Shown here one piece after another: positions 11,629 through 22,013 of a stretch of 64,000 bases of DNA; positions within the stretch are counted from its first letter, which is position 1, and every line of letters starts with the position of its first letter. Made by a program: the position numbers and the translations under genes. Source of the DNA: Chenopodium formosanum. Lineage: Eukaryota; Streptophyta; Magnoliopsida; Caryophyllales; Amaranthaceae. The stretch spans positions 34,904,728 through 34,968,727 of the forward strand of contig CM044871.1 in assembly GCA_024500155.1 (NCBI GenBank), written 5' to 3'. Below the pieces are notes generated by a model that ran no database searches, was not told where the DNA came from, and worked only from the letters and a program-made list of their open reading frames with translations.

Positions 11629-12015
11629 CTCCCTCCGTCCTTTTTTTACATTCCTGCTTTCTTTTTTGGCTATTTTAAAATTACATTCCTACTTTCCTTT
11701 TTTGGTAAGTAAATTTTTACTTAATATTCCAAATGATCCCTATTTTTCTGTTTTGTAATTAATGCTTTCTTTATTTTCCCACTCTTATTTTTCTAATTCT
11801 CACTCTTATTTTCTCACTCTTATTTTCATAACCCATGTGCATCAATTAAGATGAATATGATTGGTCTTTTTTTTCCACCAAAAAATGTTATTTGTCATTT
11901 TTCTTTTCAAAAGATTTATGACATGTGCTTTGTTTTATTATTCTTTGTTTTATTCAAAGTTCCTTAATTCCCATATAATTTTTAAAATAGGAATACAAAA
12001 AAGGGATGGAGGGAG
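11629..12015. mobile_element. Stowaway-type MITE
   Basis: A 387-base element bounded by TA target duplications (11627-11628 and 12016-12017). Left terminus CTCCCTCCGTCC and right terminus GGGATGGAGGGAG form inverted repeats of about 18 bases when the T-rich and A-rich extensions are included. There is no coding capacity. The CTCCCTCCGT start and TA duplication are the hallmarks of Stowaway MITEs, which are moved by Mariner-like transposases supplied elsewhere. Confidence 0.85.
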
Positions 12016-12017
12016 TA

Positions 12018-12614
12018 TTCCATGTCAACAACTCAATGGAAAATGTCCCACTACTACGTGCAAAAAAACGATTAGTGTACATGTTGGGGTTGAGGAAATT
12101 TTTTGGAACAACTCTACCTCCTAGAGTAATCATTGATATTGTTAGTAGTTGTTATGCTTATAATACACCTACATTTGATTCAATTCTCTAATAATATAAG
12201 TAATTATTAGTTAATGTAATTACATTAAGCGCAGGTCTAAAATTATAATTATATATTTTATAATTTGATCCAATTAGTAGACATAATCTATATTTTGAAT
12301 ATGTAATAAGTAATGATGACATAAGGTAGGAGTAACTATGTAATGAGTAATGATGACACTTAAGTAGGAGCAGATATGTCATATTCATAATGACAAGTAT
12401 TTGTACTTTTATGTTTTACTCGTATCTAAAAAATGAAACCTATAGCATACTATATCCCAACAAAATCACAACTTGATACATGGACGATATCACTAATAAT
12501 AATAAATACTTGTAGTTACACAGCCTACATATTTATGTTGCATTTTTAAAATGTTTTACCTAGTAACATGTCTACATGTTTAGTTGTTGGAACTTTACAT
12601 CATCAAAATAGGTA
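12018..12614. other. Non-coding spacer
   Basis: No gene or element is recognised. A pair of related segments, ATGTAATAAGTAATGATGACA and ATGTAATGAGTAATGATGACA-like, near 12300 and 12338 suggests a small local duplication. Confidence 0.5.
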
Positions 12615-13497
12615 TGTATAGACACCCATTTGTGTCTCCCCAAAATCAAACCCGGTGATGAGTACCTTTCACATCAAATCATAATCGAATAAAGTGAAAG
12701 TATAGAAGGTCTAGTGTTGCGGATAGTTTGAATTTCTCATCTTTTCTTTTTATTTTTGAAAACCTATTTTAAGAAAACAGCCAATCCAGTTTATTTGGTC
12801 CATGATATGGGTCCAATAGTAGTGTAGTTGGATAGGGCTTGAAAAGAGCTTTCCAACGATATATTATAAGCCCAATTCCGATGAATATTGAGGAAGTTAT
12901 GGCCAAATTACTAAACTGGGCCCGGTTTGAGCCTTATATGCGGCCTAATGATCTAGGGGAGGGTCTAATATGAATTTATCATTCCTAATGCAAGTAGGAA
13001 TGATTTTAGTCTTCTAGATCCTTCTTGAAGGTTCTTCTCATGCCTAATTCAATTAGCATTGATAAATTGACTTCTTTTGACTTTTAGAGTTTTAATCAGA
13101 ATAAAAGAATGTTTTTGAGGAAAATACGATTTTATCCTCCTTTACGGTTAATTTCTATCTGATTTTAGAAAACGCGTCAAAAACGAGATTAGCGCCTAAC
13201 GCCAGACATTAGCGCCTGACGTTAAGCCTGGTGCCTGGCGCTAGCGTTAGCGCCTGGCGCTAGCGTTAGCGCCTGGCGCTAGCGTTAGCGCATGGCGCTA
13301 ATGTTAGCGTCTGGCGCTAACTGCCAGCGTTGGCGCTAATCAAGTTTTATTCACGTCAGAACTCTGATTTATTTTTCTATCTTTTGACTAATTTTCTCTA
13401 CAAATAGCCTTCTAAAAACTTCGTTTTAATTCATCTACAATCACCAACTCTCATCAAGAATTTCTTGATTCTCTCTCCCTCTTTCTAGCCTAGCCTT
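12615..13497 (+). mobile_element. 5' part of a gypsy-type LTR, cut by a second LTR
   Basis: It starts TGTATAGACACCC and shares roughly 880 bases with two minus-strand LTRs whose starts lie at 22012 and 27898: CATTTGTGTCTCCCC, AATCATAATCGA, GGGCCCGGTTTGAGCC, CATTCCTAAT blocks, a CpG-rich palindrome array and a TATA-like TACAAATA at 13399-13406. The homology stops at 13497, exactly where a new TGATAAGTGAC LTR start appears. I infer that this LTR was interrupted by the insertion at 13498. Its remaining 3' part is not identifiable downstream. Confidence 0.7.
13183..13340. repeat. CpG-rich palindromic array in the LTR
   Basis: Four to five units of a roughly 19-base period (GCGCCTGGCGCTAGCGTTA and variants) in otherwise AT-rich DNA. 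Each unit contains GCGCC facing GGCGC, and GCTAGC. Related arrays occur at the matching place in the LTRs at 21.4 and 27.2 kb, and in the leader at 18.1 kb. Confidence 0.85.
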
Positions 13498-16379
13498 TGA
13501 TAAGTGACTTTTATGTCACTTTTAGGGGTGTTTATTGAATACTTTTCCGGCTTATTTCAATAATTTAGCTCATTTTATCCTTTATTCTTATTGTTTGCTT
13601 ATTCTCGTCTTTTATCTTTTTATTTGAGTATTTTGTAGTTTTTAGTTTAATTTTGTAATTTATTTAAGTTTCTTATTCTCTTATGTTTTTAGTCTAAATT
13701 CTTGTTAATATTTTTCTTCTCGTTTTCCTCTTATTTTTCTTTTATGTTCAAGTTTGTTTTCTTTATTTTATTTTATTTATTTTCTTTTGATTTTATTTAA
13801 TTTCATTAAGTTTTAGTATTTTACTTTACTTTATTTTATTTTTATTTTGTTCTCAATCCTACCTTCGTCTTTATTTTTATCTTATTTTCCCTTTCTTTCT
13901 CTTGTTTTCTCTTTAATAACATTTCTTGTTTATTTGGTAATTTTGTCGTGTTTTAGTTCTTTTCGTAGTTTTTATTAAAATTAGTTTATTTTAGTATTTT
14001 ATTTGCTTTCGTTTTATGTTATTTCGTTCCTTTCCTTTGTTACTTTCATAGTTTTAATTAGGTTTATTTTTGTATTTTATTTGCTTTCGATTCATGTTAT
14101 TTTATTTACTAGTATAGTTTTATGTCTTTATTAGTTTTAGTTTTATTTCTATTATTTCTATTTTACTTTTATTTATTTATTTTTATTAGTTTAGTGTTAC
14201 TTCTCTTTTTCTATTTTATTTTATTTATTTCATTTTTATTTATTTTATTTTATTTGTATCGGTTTTACACTTTTATCCTCAGATTTGTTTGTGTGTAGGC
14301 TCGAGTTCAAGGTCCAAGTCAAAGCTTTTCAATTACCACCACTTACCAGCCAGCAACCACCTCCAATCAACCAAATCACCAACTCCCTTGCTGCAAACAC
14401 CAACCAAATCAGCCCACCAATTCCACTCCAACTCAGCAGCCGCACCACCACCATCAGCCACTCAATTTCAGCCACCTTACCTCGCAACAGCCCTTGTACC
14501 TCCCTCATCAACATGAGCTGTAACCCAACCCAAACCATAGCAACCACAGCACAATCCGCAACTAAGTTCCCCTGCTCCATCTCCAACACAATCAACCACA
14601 GCACCCACAACAACAACCCAGCTACACCGCTGCTCCCTCACAACACCACTCTAACCAGCCACCCAACCATCAACCAACACCAACACCACCAATCAGAATT
14701 CTAGAGCAGCCCCTACTGCCCTCAATCCTCTGCTCCCTCACTCAACTCCGCGTAACCACCTGCGAACAGCCACCACCACCTTCAATCTACCACCAAACAC
14801 CACCATTTCACAACAGCAGCCGCATCACCAATTTATAGCAACAAATCAGCCACCAATTGCAACCCCAAATCGCCCAAGCAACACCCCAATTTAGAGTAAA
14901 TCTCAAATTGATTAAGTTCGAGCAAACCGTTGAGAATTCGTTCGAAGTACGAGTCAGAGACTTTCAAAGTTCTGTAAATTGAGGAGGTGTGGTCGAACAC
15001 ACCCATGGTTCGACCAAACCAACCCCGTAGTTCGGCCGCACCAACCCATGGTTTGACCGAACCACTTCACGAGCCTCGCACATGATAATTAATGAGATCG
15101 AACGGTTGATATTGAAGGTGAAGGATGATGCTTGATGATTAACATTGATGATTGTTGTTGATGGTTGATGGAGGGTGATGATGCGTGGTGATGGTGATGA
15201 AGGAAATGAAAGCAGCCATGAAATGGGTCTGAAATTTTTGTGGGTTTTGGGGGAATTTTGGGGGTTTGGGGGTTTCTTTTTCCATTTCATTTCTTTCATT
15301 TTATTTTATTGTAGTTTTGTTTTTTTTTTTTTGTGGTTTTTTAGTTTAGTTATTTTAATTGTTTTATTTAGTTTTATTTCTTTTTAATTTCTATTATATT
15401 ATTTTAACTTGTATTATAAATACCCTCTTTGGGGTTATTTTCTCACAACTTTTAATCAACATTATTTTACTTAGTATAAGATTAGTTTAGTCTCTTTTAT
15501 TTTCTCTCTTAGGGTTAGATTAGGATTTTCTCTCTCTAGTTTAGGAGTAGTGTAGAGAGAGAAAGCTTGGATTTCCATGGAGTTTTTGAGAGGTTGAAGA
15601 AGCAACTTTGTGGAACTTCTTCTCATCGATTCAATGAGCATTTTCTAACTTTCTCTCATCTTTATTTCTTTGCTTAATCCTTAGTTTTTGCTTTTTGTTT
15701 GTTGATTTGAGTAGATTAATTAGGTTGTTTGTTTAATCTTGTTTTTATTCTTATTTTACCTTGTTTTACATGTCTTTCTTCATTATGTTAGCTTAGGTCT
15801 TGTTCTAGGGAATTGGATAAGGTTATATTAATAAATTGAATGATTGATTGTGATTAGTATGAAATTGTTTCTTTATTATTGTGTATGGGTGATGCCTTTA
15901 TGAATTAGAATCTTTCTAGCTAATCGATTCTATGCTCTTAATTGTGCTTTCAATCAATTGTGCGAGAGTTAGTTAATTGAGAGCCCTAAATTCTTCCATT
16001 CCTTTGCTAGGCTAGTTGCACGAGAGTGAATTAGTTTAGTAGGATAATTAACATGCTTAATTGTGCAAGAGTGAGTTAAATGTGTTGATGTTCCGAATCA
16101 AGGTCATTTTCATCTATTTGTATGATGTTGTTTCATACATTGATATGATTGGATTCAACTTTCCCTAGTTTTAGTTGTTTGTTCTTAGTCGTGTTTAGTT
16201 TAACCTCTTTATATTTCACAACCTTTCCTAGTAGTCTAGTTGGCACAAATTTATACACTTAGTCCTTTTGGGTTCGACCCTTTACTTGCCACTCACTAGT
16301 TTAGTGTAAGTTTAGGTATTATAAATTTCTAATTTTGTTAGGGTTAGTAGTCCCAACGACCTACTTTTAACCTCGATCA
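13498..16379 (+). mobile_element. Long 5' LTR of a gypsy-type element
   Basis: This 2.88 kb segment begins TGATAAGTGAC, ends CTCGATCA and is followed five bases later by a PBS, so it is a 5' LTR in plus orientation. It has strong compartments: a T/TA-rich stretch (13560-14280), an ACC/CAA-rich stretch (14320-14900), a segment with repeated TTCGACC/GGTTCGACC motifs (14990-15070), a TATA box at 15415 and a GGGTTCGACCCTTTACTTGCC-like U5 end typical of Athila/Tat-type LTRs. The presumed target duplication on the left would be GCCTT. No 3' LTR copy is present in the window, so the right boundary of this element is unknown. Frames inside it are compositional artefacts. Confidence 0.7.
15415..15420 (+). 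promoter_or_regulatory. LTR TATA box
   Basis: TATAAA, followed by TACCCTCTTTGGGG and then a CTCTCTC-rich leader, is the best promoter candidate in the LTR. It would place the U3/R border near 15445, leaving about 930 bases of R-U5 before the PBS. Confidence 0.6.
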
Positions 16380-16384
16380 AATTT

Positions 16385-16402
16385 TGGCGCCGTTGCTGGG
16401 GA
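16385..16402 (+). other. Primer binding site, tRNA-Asp type
   Basis: TGGCGCCGTTGCTGGGGA differs at one base from the complement of the plant tRNA-Asp 3' end (TGGCGCCGTTGCCGGGGA), the usual PBS of Athila and related gypsy elements. It lies five bases past the LTR end. Confidence 0.8.
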
Positions 16403-16484
16403 CTAAGGCGTTCATTAGTTTGTGTTGATTACATTAGCTAGCTTCTTGTATATTATTTGATTTTTATTTGTTCTTTGTATAAAA

Positions 16485-17792
16485 ATGGCATGCTTATCTT
16501 TTCCTCAATTTGATGGTGAACCCTTCTATGCTTACTTTGAAAGACTAGATGGTTTCCTTAGTTACCATAGGTGTTCTCTTAGTGATGCTTGTGGTATAGC
16601 TTATTGGGGCATGAATGAGTATACTAGGGGAATGGTTGAGGACATGAATAATGGTAGATTTTGTCATTTGTCTATGCATGATGCTTGGGATTTCTTCACA
16701 TGGCTTGCTAGGGATTCTTTAGATAGAGAATCTCATGTTTCTTGTTTTGATTCTCAATGCCAAGATTCATTTAATTTTTGCATGAGTTCTCTTGATACTT
16801 CTTATGTGCCTTGTGATGATCCAAGTATGCAAATTGACACCTTTCCCCCTTATGCTCATTTTGATGAGGTTTGTGCTAATTTTGAAGATGTGCAATTTGA
16901 CTTTGATCATAAACCTCAACCCAATGACATTGATGCCCAAATTCTCTCTGAAATGCAATATCTCACCCAACAACTCCAAGAGCTTCAAGAGGAACAAAAA
17001 TTGAGAGAAGTGAGGCTTGCCCACGTGATGAGTGCTATGTTTGATTTAGATGGACGTGAGGCACCTCACTTGGAGTGTGAGAGTGTTGTTGAGGATGATG
17101 TGGGGCAAGGGTGTGAAGGTGAGGGGAGATTTTCTTGTGATGAGAGGGTTTCTGAGGATTTTGATCCTTTTCATTCCCTATTTGACCTTGATTGCCATCC
17201 TTCCCCTTATTCACCCCCTTTGAGAGCTTCCCTTGGTGAGGATGTGAGTGAGACATCTTCATGTTTGAATGAGGGAGTTCATGAGGATGATGATGGTGAG
17301 TTTGAGAAATCAAGACAAATTGAGAGTCCCTTAAGTAATGGTGGAAGAGTTGTGAATGAAGAAAATGTCGATTTTGAGGATTCCAACCCCCTTCCCCATC
17401 TTGATGAGTCTACCTTGCATGTTGGTGACCCTTCTATCCATGAGTCTTTGGAATCATTTGAGGTAATGGCTAGTATGTTCACTGAAGGTGTAACAAATCA
17501 TTATAGCCTTTTGATAGAGTTCACTTGCAATACTTCATGGGAAAGGGATGAGTTTGAGAGAAACCTTTATCCTTTCATGCATGGTTTAGGGACTCTAGGC
17601 TTTGAGGATATTGAGGGAGTTGTTGTTCATCGTTGTTATAGAGAGGAGAACAAGGTTATTTCTATTGGAAAGTTTTTGTTTGAGGGAGATTTGAGTCATG
17701 AGTGTTCTTTTGAGGATTCTATGATTGATTTTTATGCCCTCATAGTGTATGATCACAGTGGGGTTCAAGCTAGTGGGATTTTAAAGGCTTGA
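16485..17792 (+). CDS. Uncharacterised retroelement ORF after the PBS (ORF1-like)
   Basis: An intact 435-codon frame starts with ATG at 16485, 82 bases after the PBS. It has no Gag fold that I can recognise, no CCHC knuckle and no protease motif. The N-terminal 100 residues are aromatic and hydrophobic (SFPQFDGEPFYAYFERLDGF, AWDFFTWLARDSL). Residues about 150-190 form a Gln/Glu coiled coil (ILSEMQYLTQQLQELQEEQK). The middle is strongly acidic, and the last 100 residues look folded again. Ogre-type Tat elements carry an ORF1 of unknown function at this position, so that is the likely class. It is one of the few uninterrupted retroelement frames in the window. It could be non-coding decay that happened to stay open, but the composition argues for a real protein. 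Confidence 0.6.
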   Translation: MACLSFPQFDGEPFYAYFERLDGFLSYHRCSLSDACGIAYWGMNEYTRGMVEDMNNGRFCHLSMHDAWDFFTWLARDSLDRESHVSCFDSQCQDSFNFCMSSLDTSYVPCDDPSMQIDTFPPYAHFDEVCANFEDVQFDFDHKPQPNDIDAQILSEMQYLTQQLQELQEEQKLREVRLAHVMSAMFDLDGREAPHLECESVVEDDVGQGCEGEGRFSCDERVSEDFDPFHSLFDLDCHPSPYSPPLRASLGEDVSETSSCLNEGVHEDDDGEFEKSRQIESPLSNGGRVVNEENVDFEDSNPLPHLDESTLHVGDPSIHESLESFEVMASMFTEGVTNHYSLLIEFTCNTSWERDEFERNLYPFMHGLGTLGFEDIEGVVVHRCYREENKVISIGKFLFEGDLSHECSFEDSMIDFYALIVYDHSGVQASGILKA

Positions 17793-17811
17793 AATTATTC
17801 CCTACAGTTTT

Positions 17812-17829
17812 TGGCGACTCCACTAGGGA
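17812..17829 (+). other. Second PBS-like site, Tat/Ogre type
   Basis: TGGCGACTCCACTAGGGA follows a CCCTACA that could be an LTR end (17800-17806). TGGCGACTCC-type sites are typical PBS sequences of Ogre/Tat elements. It lies only 20 bases after the ORF stop and 1.4 kb after the first PBS, so two elements appear to abut here. Confidence 0.55.
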
Positions 17830-19426
17830 GGATTTCTATTTTAATTCCTGAATTTGTTTTGGCAATGATTTAGAATGAGTGGATGAGACTCGAAAAGTTC
17901 TAAGTATTTCATGTGCGTAATTTTGATTAACATTGTGGCATATGCATAAAAAGGTTCTCATTGGAAAGACCATCCGTAATGAGTAAAAAACATAAGGATT
18001 TTACACGTAGGAAATTTGAGAAATGTCTTTCACAACTAGGACTGAAATAACACCGCGCGAAACAGGATGATTTTATTGAGCACAGAAAGCTGCTGAGGCA
18101 TGTGGGAAGTAGCGTCAGGGGCCAGAGCTTGGCGCCAGATGCCAGTATTGGCGCCAAGCGCTACAGTTAAAAGTTGGCGCCAGTCTCTGTTTGCTGGCGC
18201 CAATTTCCCCCAATACCGAGCCAGAAATATGCGTTCTAATTTCGACCGGTTTTTTGTATTGTTTGCTCGATCCTACTTCCTGATCAAATTTTTTCTCACT
18301 TTTCTGAAACCCATATGTGTTCTACATATGGACATAACCCTCTGGGAATTCATGCTCTATCTACCTGCTTGAACGCTCCTTGCAACAAAGGGTACATCTG
18401 AGAGGTTGAATTCACCAAACCATGGAAGTGAGTTTTTTCTAAAAACTCGCGGTGTCCTATCCACACCCGTTAACCCTTCACTGTTAGGCTTCTGCGCAGT
18501 GCATCTGGAAAATTAACCATGGACCCTATTTGACTAAACCATATCCCGAACTTTAGAGAACTAGAGCCATGGTTAGGTTGCGAACTCATTGCATCATGTT
18601 GTGCCTACTTGACTAATTGTGCATTATTTGTTGTGCATATATATTCTATGTTTTTATTAACCGTTTGTTTGACTTGTGTTATGAATAAATAAACTGATTA
18701 ATGACTAAAGGAATTTTTTTAATTAATTAGTTAATTAATTTGAGCTAATAAATAAACATAAAATCGAGTTATAGTTCCTTTAAGTCAACCCGGATTTTTA
18801 TTACCGTATACTGCACAAACGTCAGCTTGTTTTTGTCATATCTGGAGTTCTAGAAAGAACTACGAGTCATAAAACCTATGGATCTGTAGCCCCGAGTTTT
18901 ATCTTTGATTTGACGTTGGTTTCATCCCAATCAGAGTCTCAGATAAAAAGTTATGACTAAAATACCACAGTCTGTCCAGTTTAATGCATATATGTGAAGT
19001 CTTAACTTAGTCTTTGCTTGAGTCTAGTCACATAGTCTAGCCACATGGTCATGACACGAGTCTTAAAGTACCATCTACACTCACTAGTCTTAGCACACAC
19101 TTTGAGCACATGTCACCATGGCCATGTCTTAGGTTCATGCATGAGTCGGTCTTTTCCGTCATTTTAGTTGGGGGGTACATTCTATTCCTAATTCTTCATA
19201 TCCCTCCATCTAAATCTTTCTTCACATTCTTCCATTTTTCTTCACCTCCTCCATCCATTGCATGTTGAATAAAGTTTGAGTCAAATAATTAACAATAAAT
19301 ATCCCCAAATTCCTTTTCCACAGTACTTGGTCGAGGAGAGAAGGGCGATTGATCAAGGACAACTTCTTTATTCAAGTCTCGCTTTTTGATAAACCGATTC
19401 GTCAAAAGAGGAAGGCTAAGAAGATA
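17830..19426 (+). other. Untranslated leader of a Tat-like element
   Basis: About 1.6 kb without a protein-like frame between the second PBS and the gag start. It includes a GGCGCC-rich cluster (18110-18215) and long mixed-composition sequence. Long leaders are usual in Tat/Ogre elements. Confidence 0.5.
18110..18215. repeat. GGCGCC cluster in the leader
   Basis: Four TGGCGCCA-type sites within about 80 bases, with intervening AGCGTC and GGCGCCAAGCGCT pieces. It resembles the CpG-rich arrays of the neighbouring LTRs, although the surrounding sequence is unrelated to them. Confidence 0.75.
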
Positions 19427-20542
19427 ATGGCAACTCAAGAAGAAGTCAATGAGCTTAGGAACCAATTGGTTACCATGACTGAAACACTGAAACTACTCAC
19501 CCTCAAAGTTGATGATCCCGTGAAGCAACAACGGATGGACCTCATGCAAGAAAGCTTGAGCAAGCTATCTAGTGACTACAATTCAGGGCATGAGTTCACA
19601 AGGGGTCTCGCTGGACAAGGAACTTCTTCCGCATAAGTTCAACGCCACTGACATCCCTAAATTCAAGGCAACAGATAACCCTTACTTCCATCTAAGAGCT
19701 TTTGAAACTATAATAAGCATTAAGGGTATCGATAAGAAGGTTTTCCCCACTCTGTTCCCACTATCTCTTGAGACCGTTTGCCAACAATGGTTCTTCTCCC
19801 TTGACAAGGAGAAAACCTCTACCTGGGAATTGATGGTGAACGCTTTCGTCGGTAGGTACAAGTGCAATACCCAAGTTGAAACTGACCATAGACAACTTGA
19901 GATGCTAAGACAAAAAGAGAATGAAGGCGTTACTTCTTTCTTTAATAAATGGAGGGAAACTTCCGCCAAGATGATTGAGGTCCCCACTGAAAAAGAATCC
20001 GTAAGGATGTTTATCAAGAATCTCCAAGAAAAGTAATCAAAGCACTTAAAATATCAACACAACTTGAATACTTTCAAGGCCGTCTATGACATAGGTATCG
20101 AGATCGAAGATGACCTCGCAAAGCAAAAAGCTACTAACAATAGCAACCACGGTGGCTGGAAAGGAAAGAAGAACGACAATCCTTCTTCTTCTGAAAACGC
20201 CCACTCTAGTAATAATGTTAGTACCTTTGACCATAATGATGTCTTAGCCATAGACAATCAAGGATCTAGAAAGAAACCCAAGCGAGAGTTCACACCCATT
20301 GGAATGACCTACGATGCTGCTTTCGATCGTCTCTATTATCGAGGATTAATCAAACCTATTGGCCCTACCGAGGATCCAACACCAGAAAATCGATCTTCAA
20401 GATGGAATCCAAATTCCTATTGCAAGTACCATCGAGGAAACGGTCATACCACCGATGAATGCTACATGTTTTAAAATCTCATTCAAGACCTCATAGAAGC
20501 AAACAAGGTCCCATTGCCTCTAGTTAGCGAGAAGACTGGGTG
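19427..20542 (+). pseudogene. Tat/Ogre-type gag, truncated and disrupted
   Basis: The frame starts MATQEEVNELRNQLVTM with a coiled coil and shifts frame near 19590 into KFNATDIPKFKATDNPYFHLRAF, then a retrotransposon gag core (FPLSLETVCQQWFFSL, FVGRYKCN, FFNKWRETSAKM). A stop follows at 20034-20036. The rest reads STFDHNDVLA, a REFTPIGMTYDAAFDRL block and one CKYHRGNGHTTDEC zinc-finger-like motif. A further stop follows MF at 20472. Homology to the gag at 62668-63978 ends near 20537 (PLVSEKT), and non-coding 3'-end-like sequence follows, so protease, RT and integrase are deleted. Gag would form the particle in the cytoplasm. This copy is non-functional. Confidence 0.8.
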
Positions 20543-20760
20543 ATGATGAAGCAAATGACACAAGACAAGAGGCGAGCTTCAACGAAAAGATTTCATGACC
20601 TCTTTTTCTATTTCTTATTTCATCTTTTCTTTCCCCAATAAGTCTGGCATAGGCACCTTTCTGTTCCTCTAGATTTATTTTTTAGGATAATTATATTTTT
20701 TCTTTTAATAAAATGAGCATTTATTTCCTTGCATATGATCATTTCATTACATTGAATTTA

Positions 20761-20762
<2 letters not shown>
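20543..20762 (+). other. 3' untranslated tail after the gag deletion
   Basis: The sequence starting at GATGATGAAGCAAATGACAC is T-rich and non-coding, and leads into a poly-A tract. I read it as the downstream end of the Tat-like element brought next to gag by an internal deletion. Confidence 0.4.

Positions 20763-20802
<40 letters not shown>
20763..20802. repeat. Poly-A tract of 40 bases
   Basis: A pure A run between the Tat-like tail and the minus-strand LTR region. It may mark the junction of two elements. Confidence 0.9.
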
Positions 20803-20804
<2 letters not shown>

Positions 20805-21139
20805 CGAATCAAGCACATGGTATACCAATGATTTAAGGCACCCCTTGTAGCCACATCATATCTCCTTTCGCCTTTCTAATTTACAAATCCTTTCTTCATA
20901 AACCACTTTGAGCCTCGTCTAACGATAGACCTTTCTTTTTTTAACCTACATCTATCTAACCTTGGGATGGGATGGTATGCAACTTTTGCAATTCTAAAAA
21001 AAAAAAGCTTGAGTGATTTCAAAAGATCAAAATAAATAGCAAAAATAAGCATAAGCAAAAAATAAATAAATGTGTACAAAAGGGCTAGGTGTTTCTAGAT
21101 CTTGCGAATGCGTTATTTTGTATAAGAAAACAAGAAAGA

Positions 21140-22012
21140 ATTGAATGCTAAAGAATACTTGATTGTTGATGAAAGCTAATTAAAACTAATTGTTGATGAG
21201 AATTCGTGAATGAAAACTTGTGAATGAAGAGAGTTGATGAAAACTTAAGAATGAGGAGAATTGGTGAATGTTGGTGAATGAAAACGGAGTTTTAAATACA
21301 ATATATATAGAGAAAATCAGCCAAAAAAGAAAATTTAACAAAACAGAGTCTGAAGATCGCAAAATAGTATTGGCGTCAGCCCTGGCTAGTTGGCGCCAGG
21401 CACTAGTGGCTAGCGCCTGGCGCCAAGCCTGGTTCCAGGCGCCAAGGCCTGGGGTTGGACGCCAATCTTGATTCCAACGCGTTTCAAAAATCTGATAAAT
21501 TTACCGTACAGGAAGATAAAATAATATAATTTCTTCGAAAATGCTATTTGATCTTGATTAAAACTCTGAAAAGTCCTAATTGAATTAGGAATGAAAAGAA
21601 CCTTCTAGAATTCTAGAAGACTAAAACCATTCCTAATTGCATTAGGAATGATAAATCATATTAGGCCCTCCCCTAGATCATTGGGCCGTACATAAGGCTC
21701 AAACCGGGCCCAGTTTAGTAAATTGGCCATAACTTCCTCAATATTCATCGGAATTGGGCTTATAATATATCGTTGGAAAGGTCTTTGCAAGCCCCATCCA
21801 ACTACACAACTATTGGACCCATATCATGGACCAACCAAACTATATTATCTGTTTTCTTAAAATAAAGTTTTCAAAACAAGGAGAAAAGAAAATAAATAAA
21901 GCTTTCCGCAACACTAGACCTTTCCACACTTTCGTTTCATTCGATTATGATTCGACGTGAAAGGCACTCATCACTGGGTTTGGTTTTGGGGAGACACAAA
22001 TGGGTGTCTACA
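21140..22012 (-). mobile_element. Gypsy-type LTR fragment, minus orientation
   Basis: Read on the minus strand it starts TGTAGACACCCATTTGTG at 22012 and follows the LTR at 27898 and the plus-strand copy at 12615 for about 0.85 kb, including the CpG-rich array (21367-21470) and a TATATATA promoter region near 21300. Downstream it diverges into AT-rich sequence reaching about 20803, and I cannot place its end. It abuts gag sequence at 22013 precisely at the LTR terminus. Confidence 0.7.
21367..21470. repeat. CpG-rich palindromic array in the minus LTR
   Basis: Several TTGGCGCCAGG, CTAGCGCCTGGCGCC and GGCGCCAAGG pieces within 104 bases, at the place corresponding to the arrays at 13183 and 27210. 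Confidence 0.8.
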
Positions 22013-22013
22013 T

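Noticed and set aside
14285..14704. 139-codon frame and overlapping frames rich in Thr, Asn, Pro, Ser
   Set aside because: A product of the ACC/CAA-rich part of the long LTR. No domain, and all frames there are open because G is rare.
17035..17482. Minus-strand His/Pro- and Ser-rich frames
   Set aside because: Antisense shadows of the 435-codon ORF on the plus strand.
12615..22012. A single element with inverted LTRs
   Set aside because: The two shared LTR starts face each other and the flanks (AGGTA, TTCTC) do not match, so separate insertions or rearrangement fit better.
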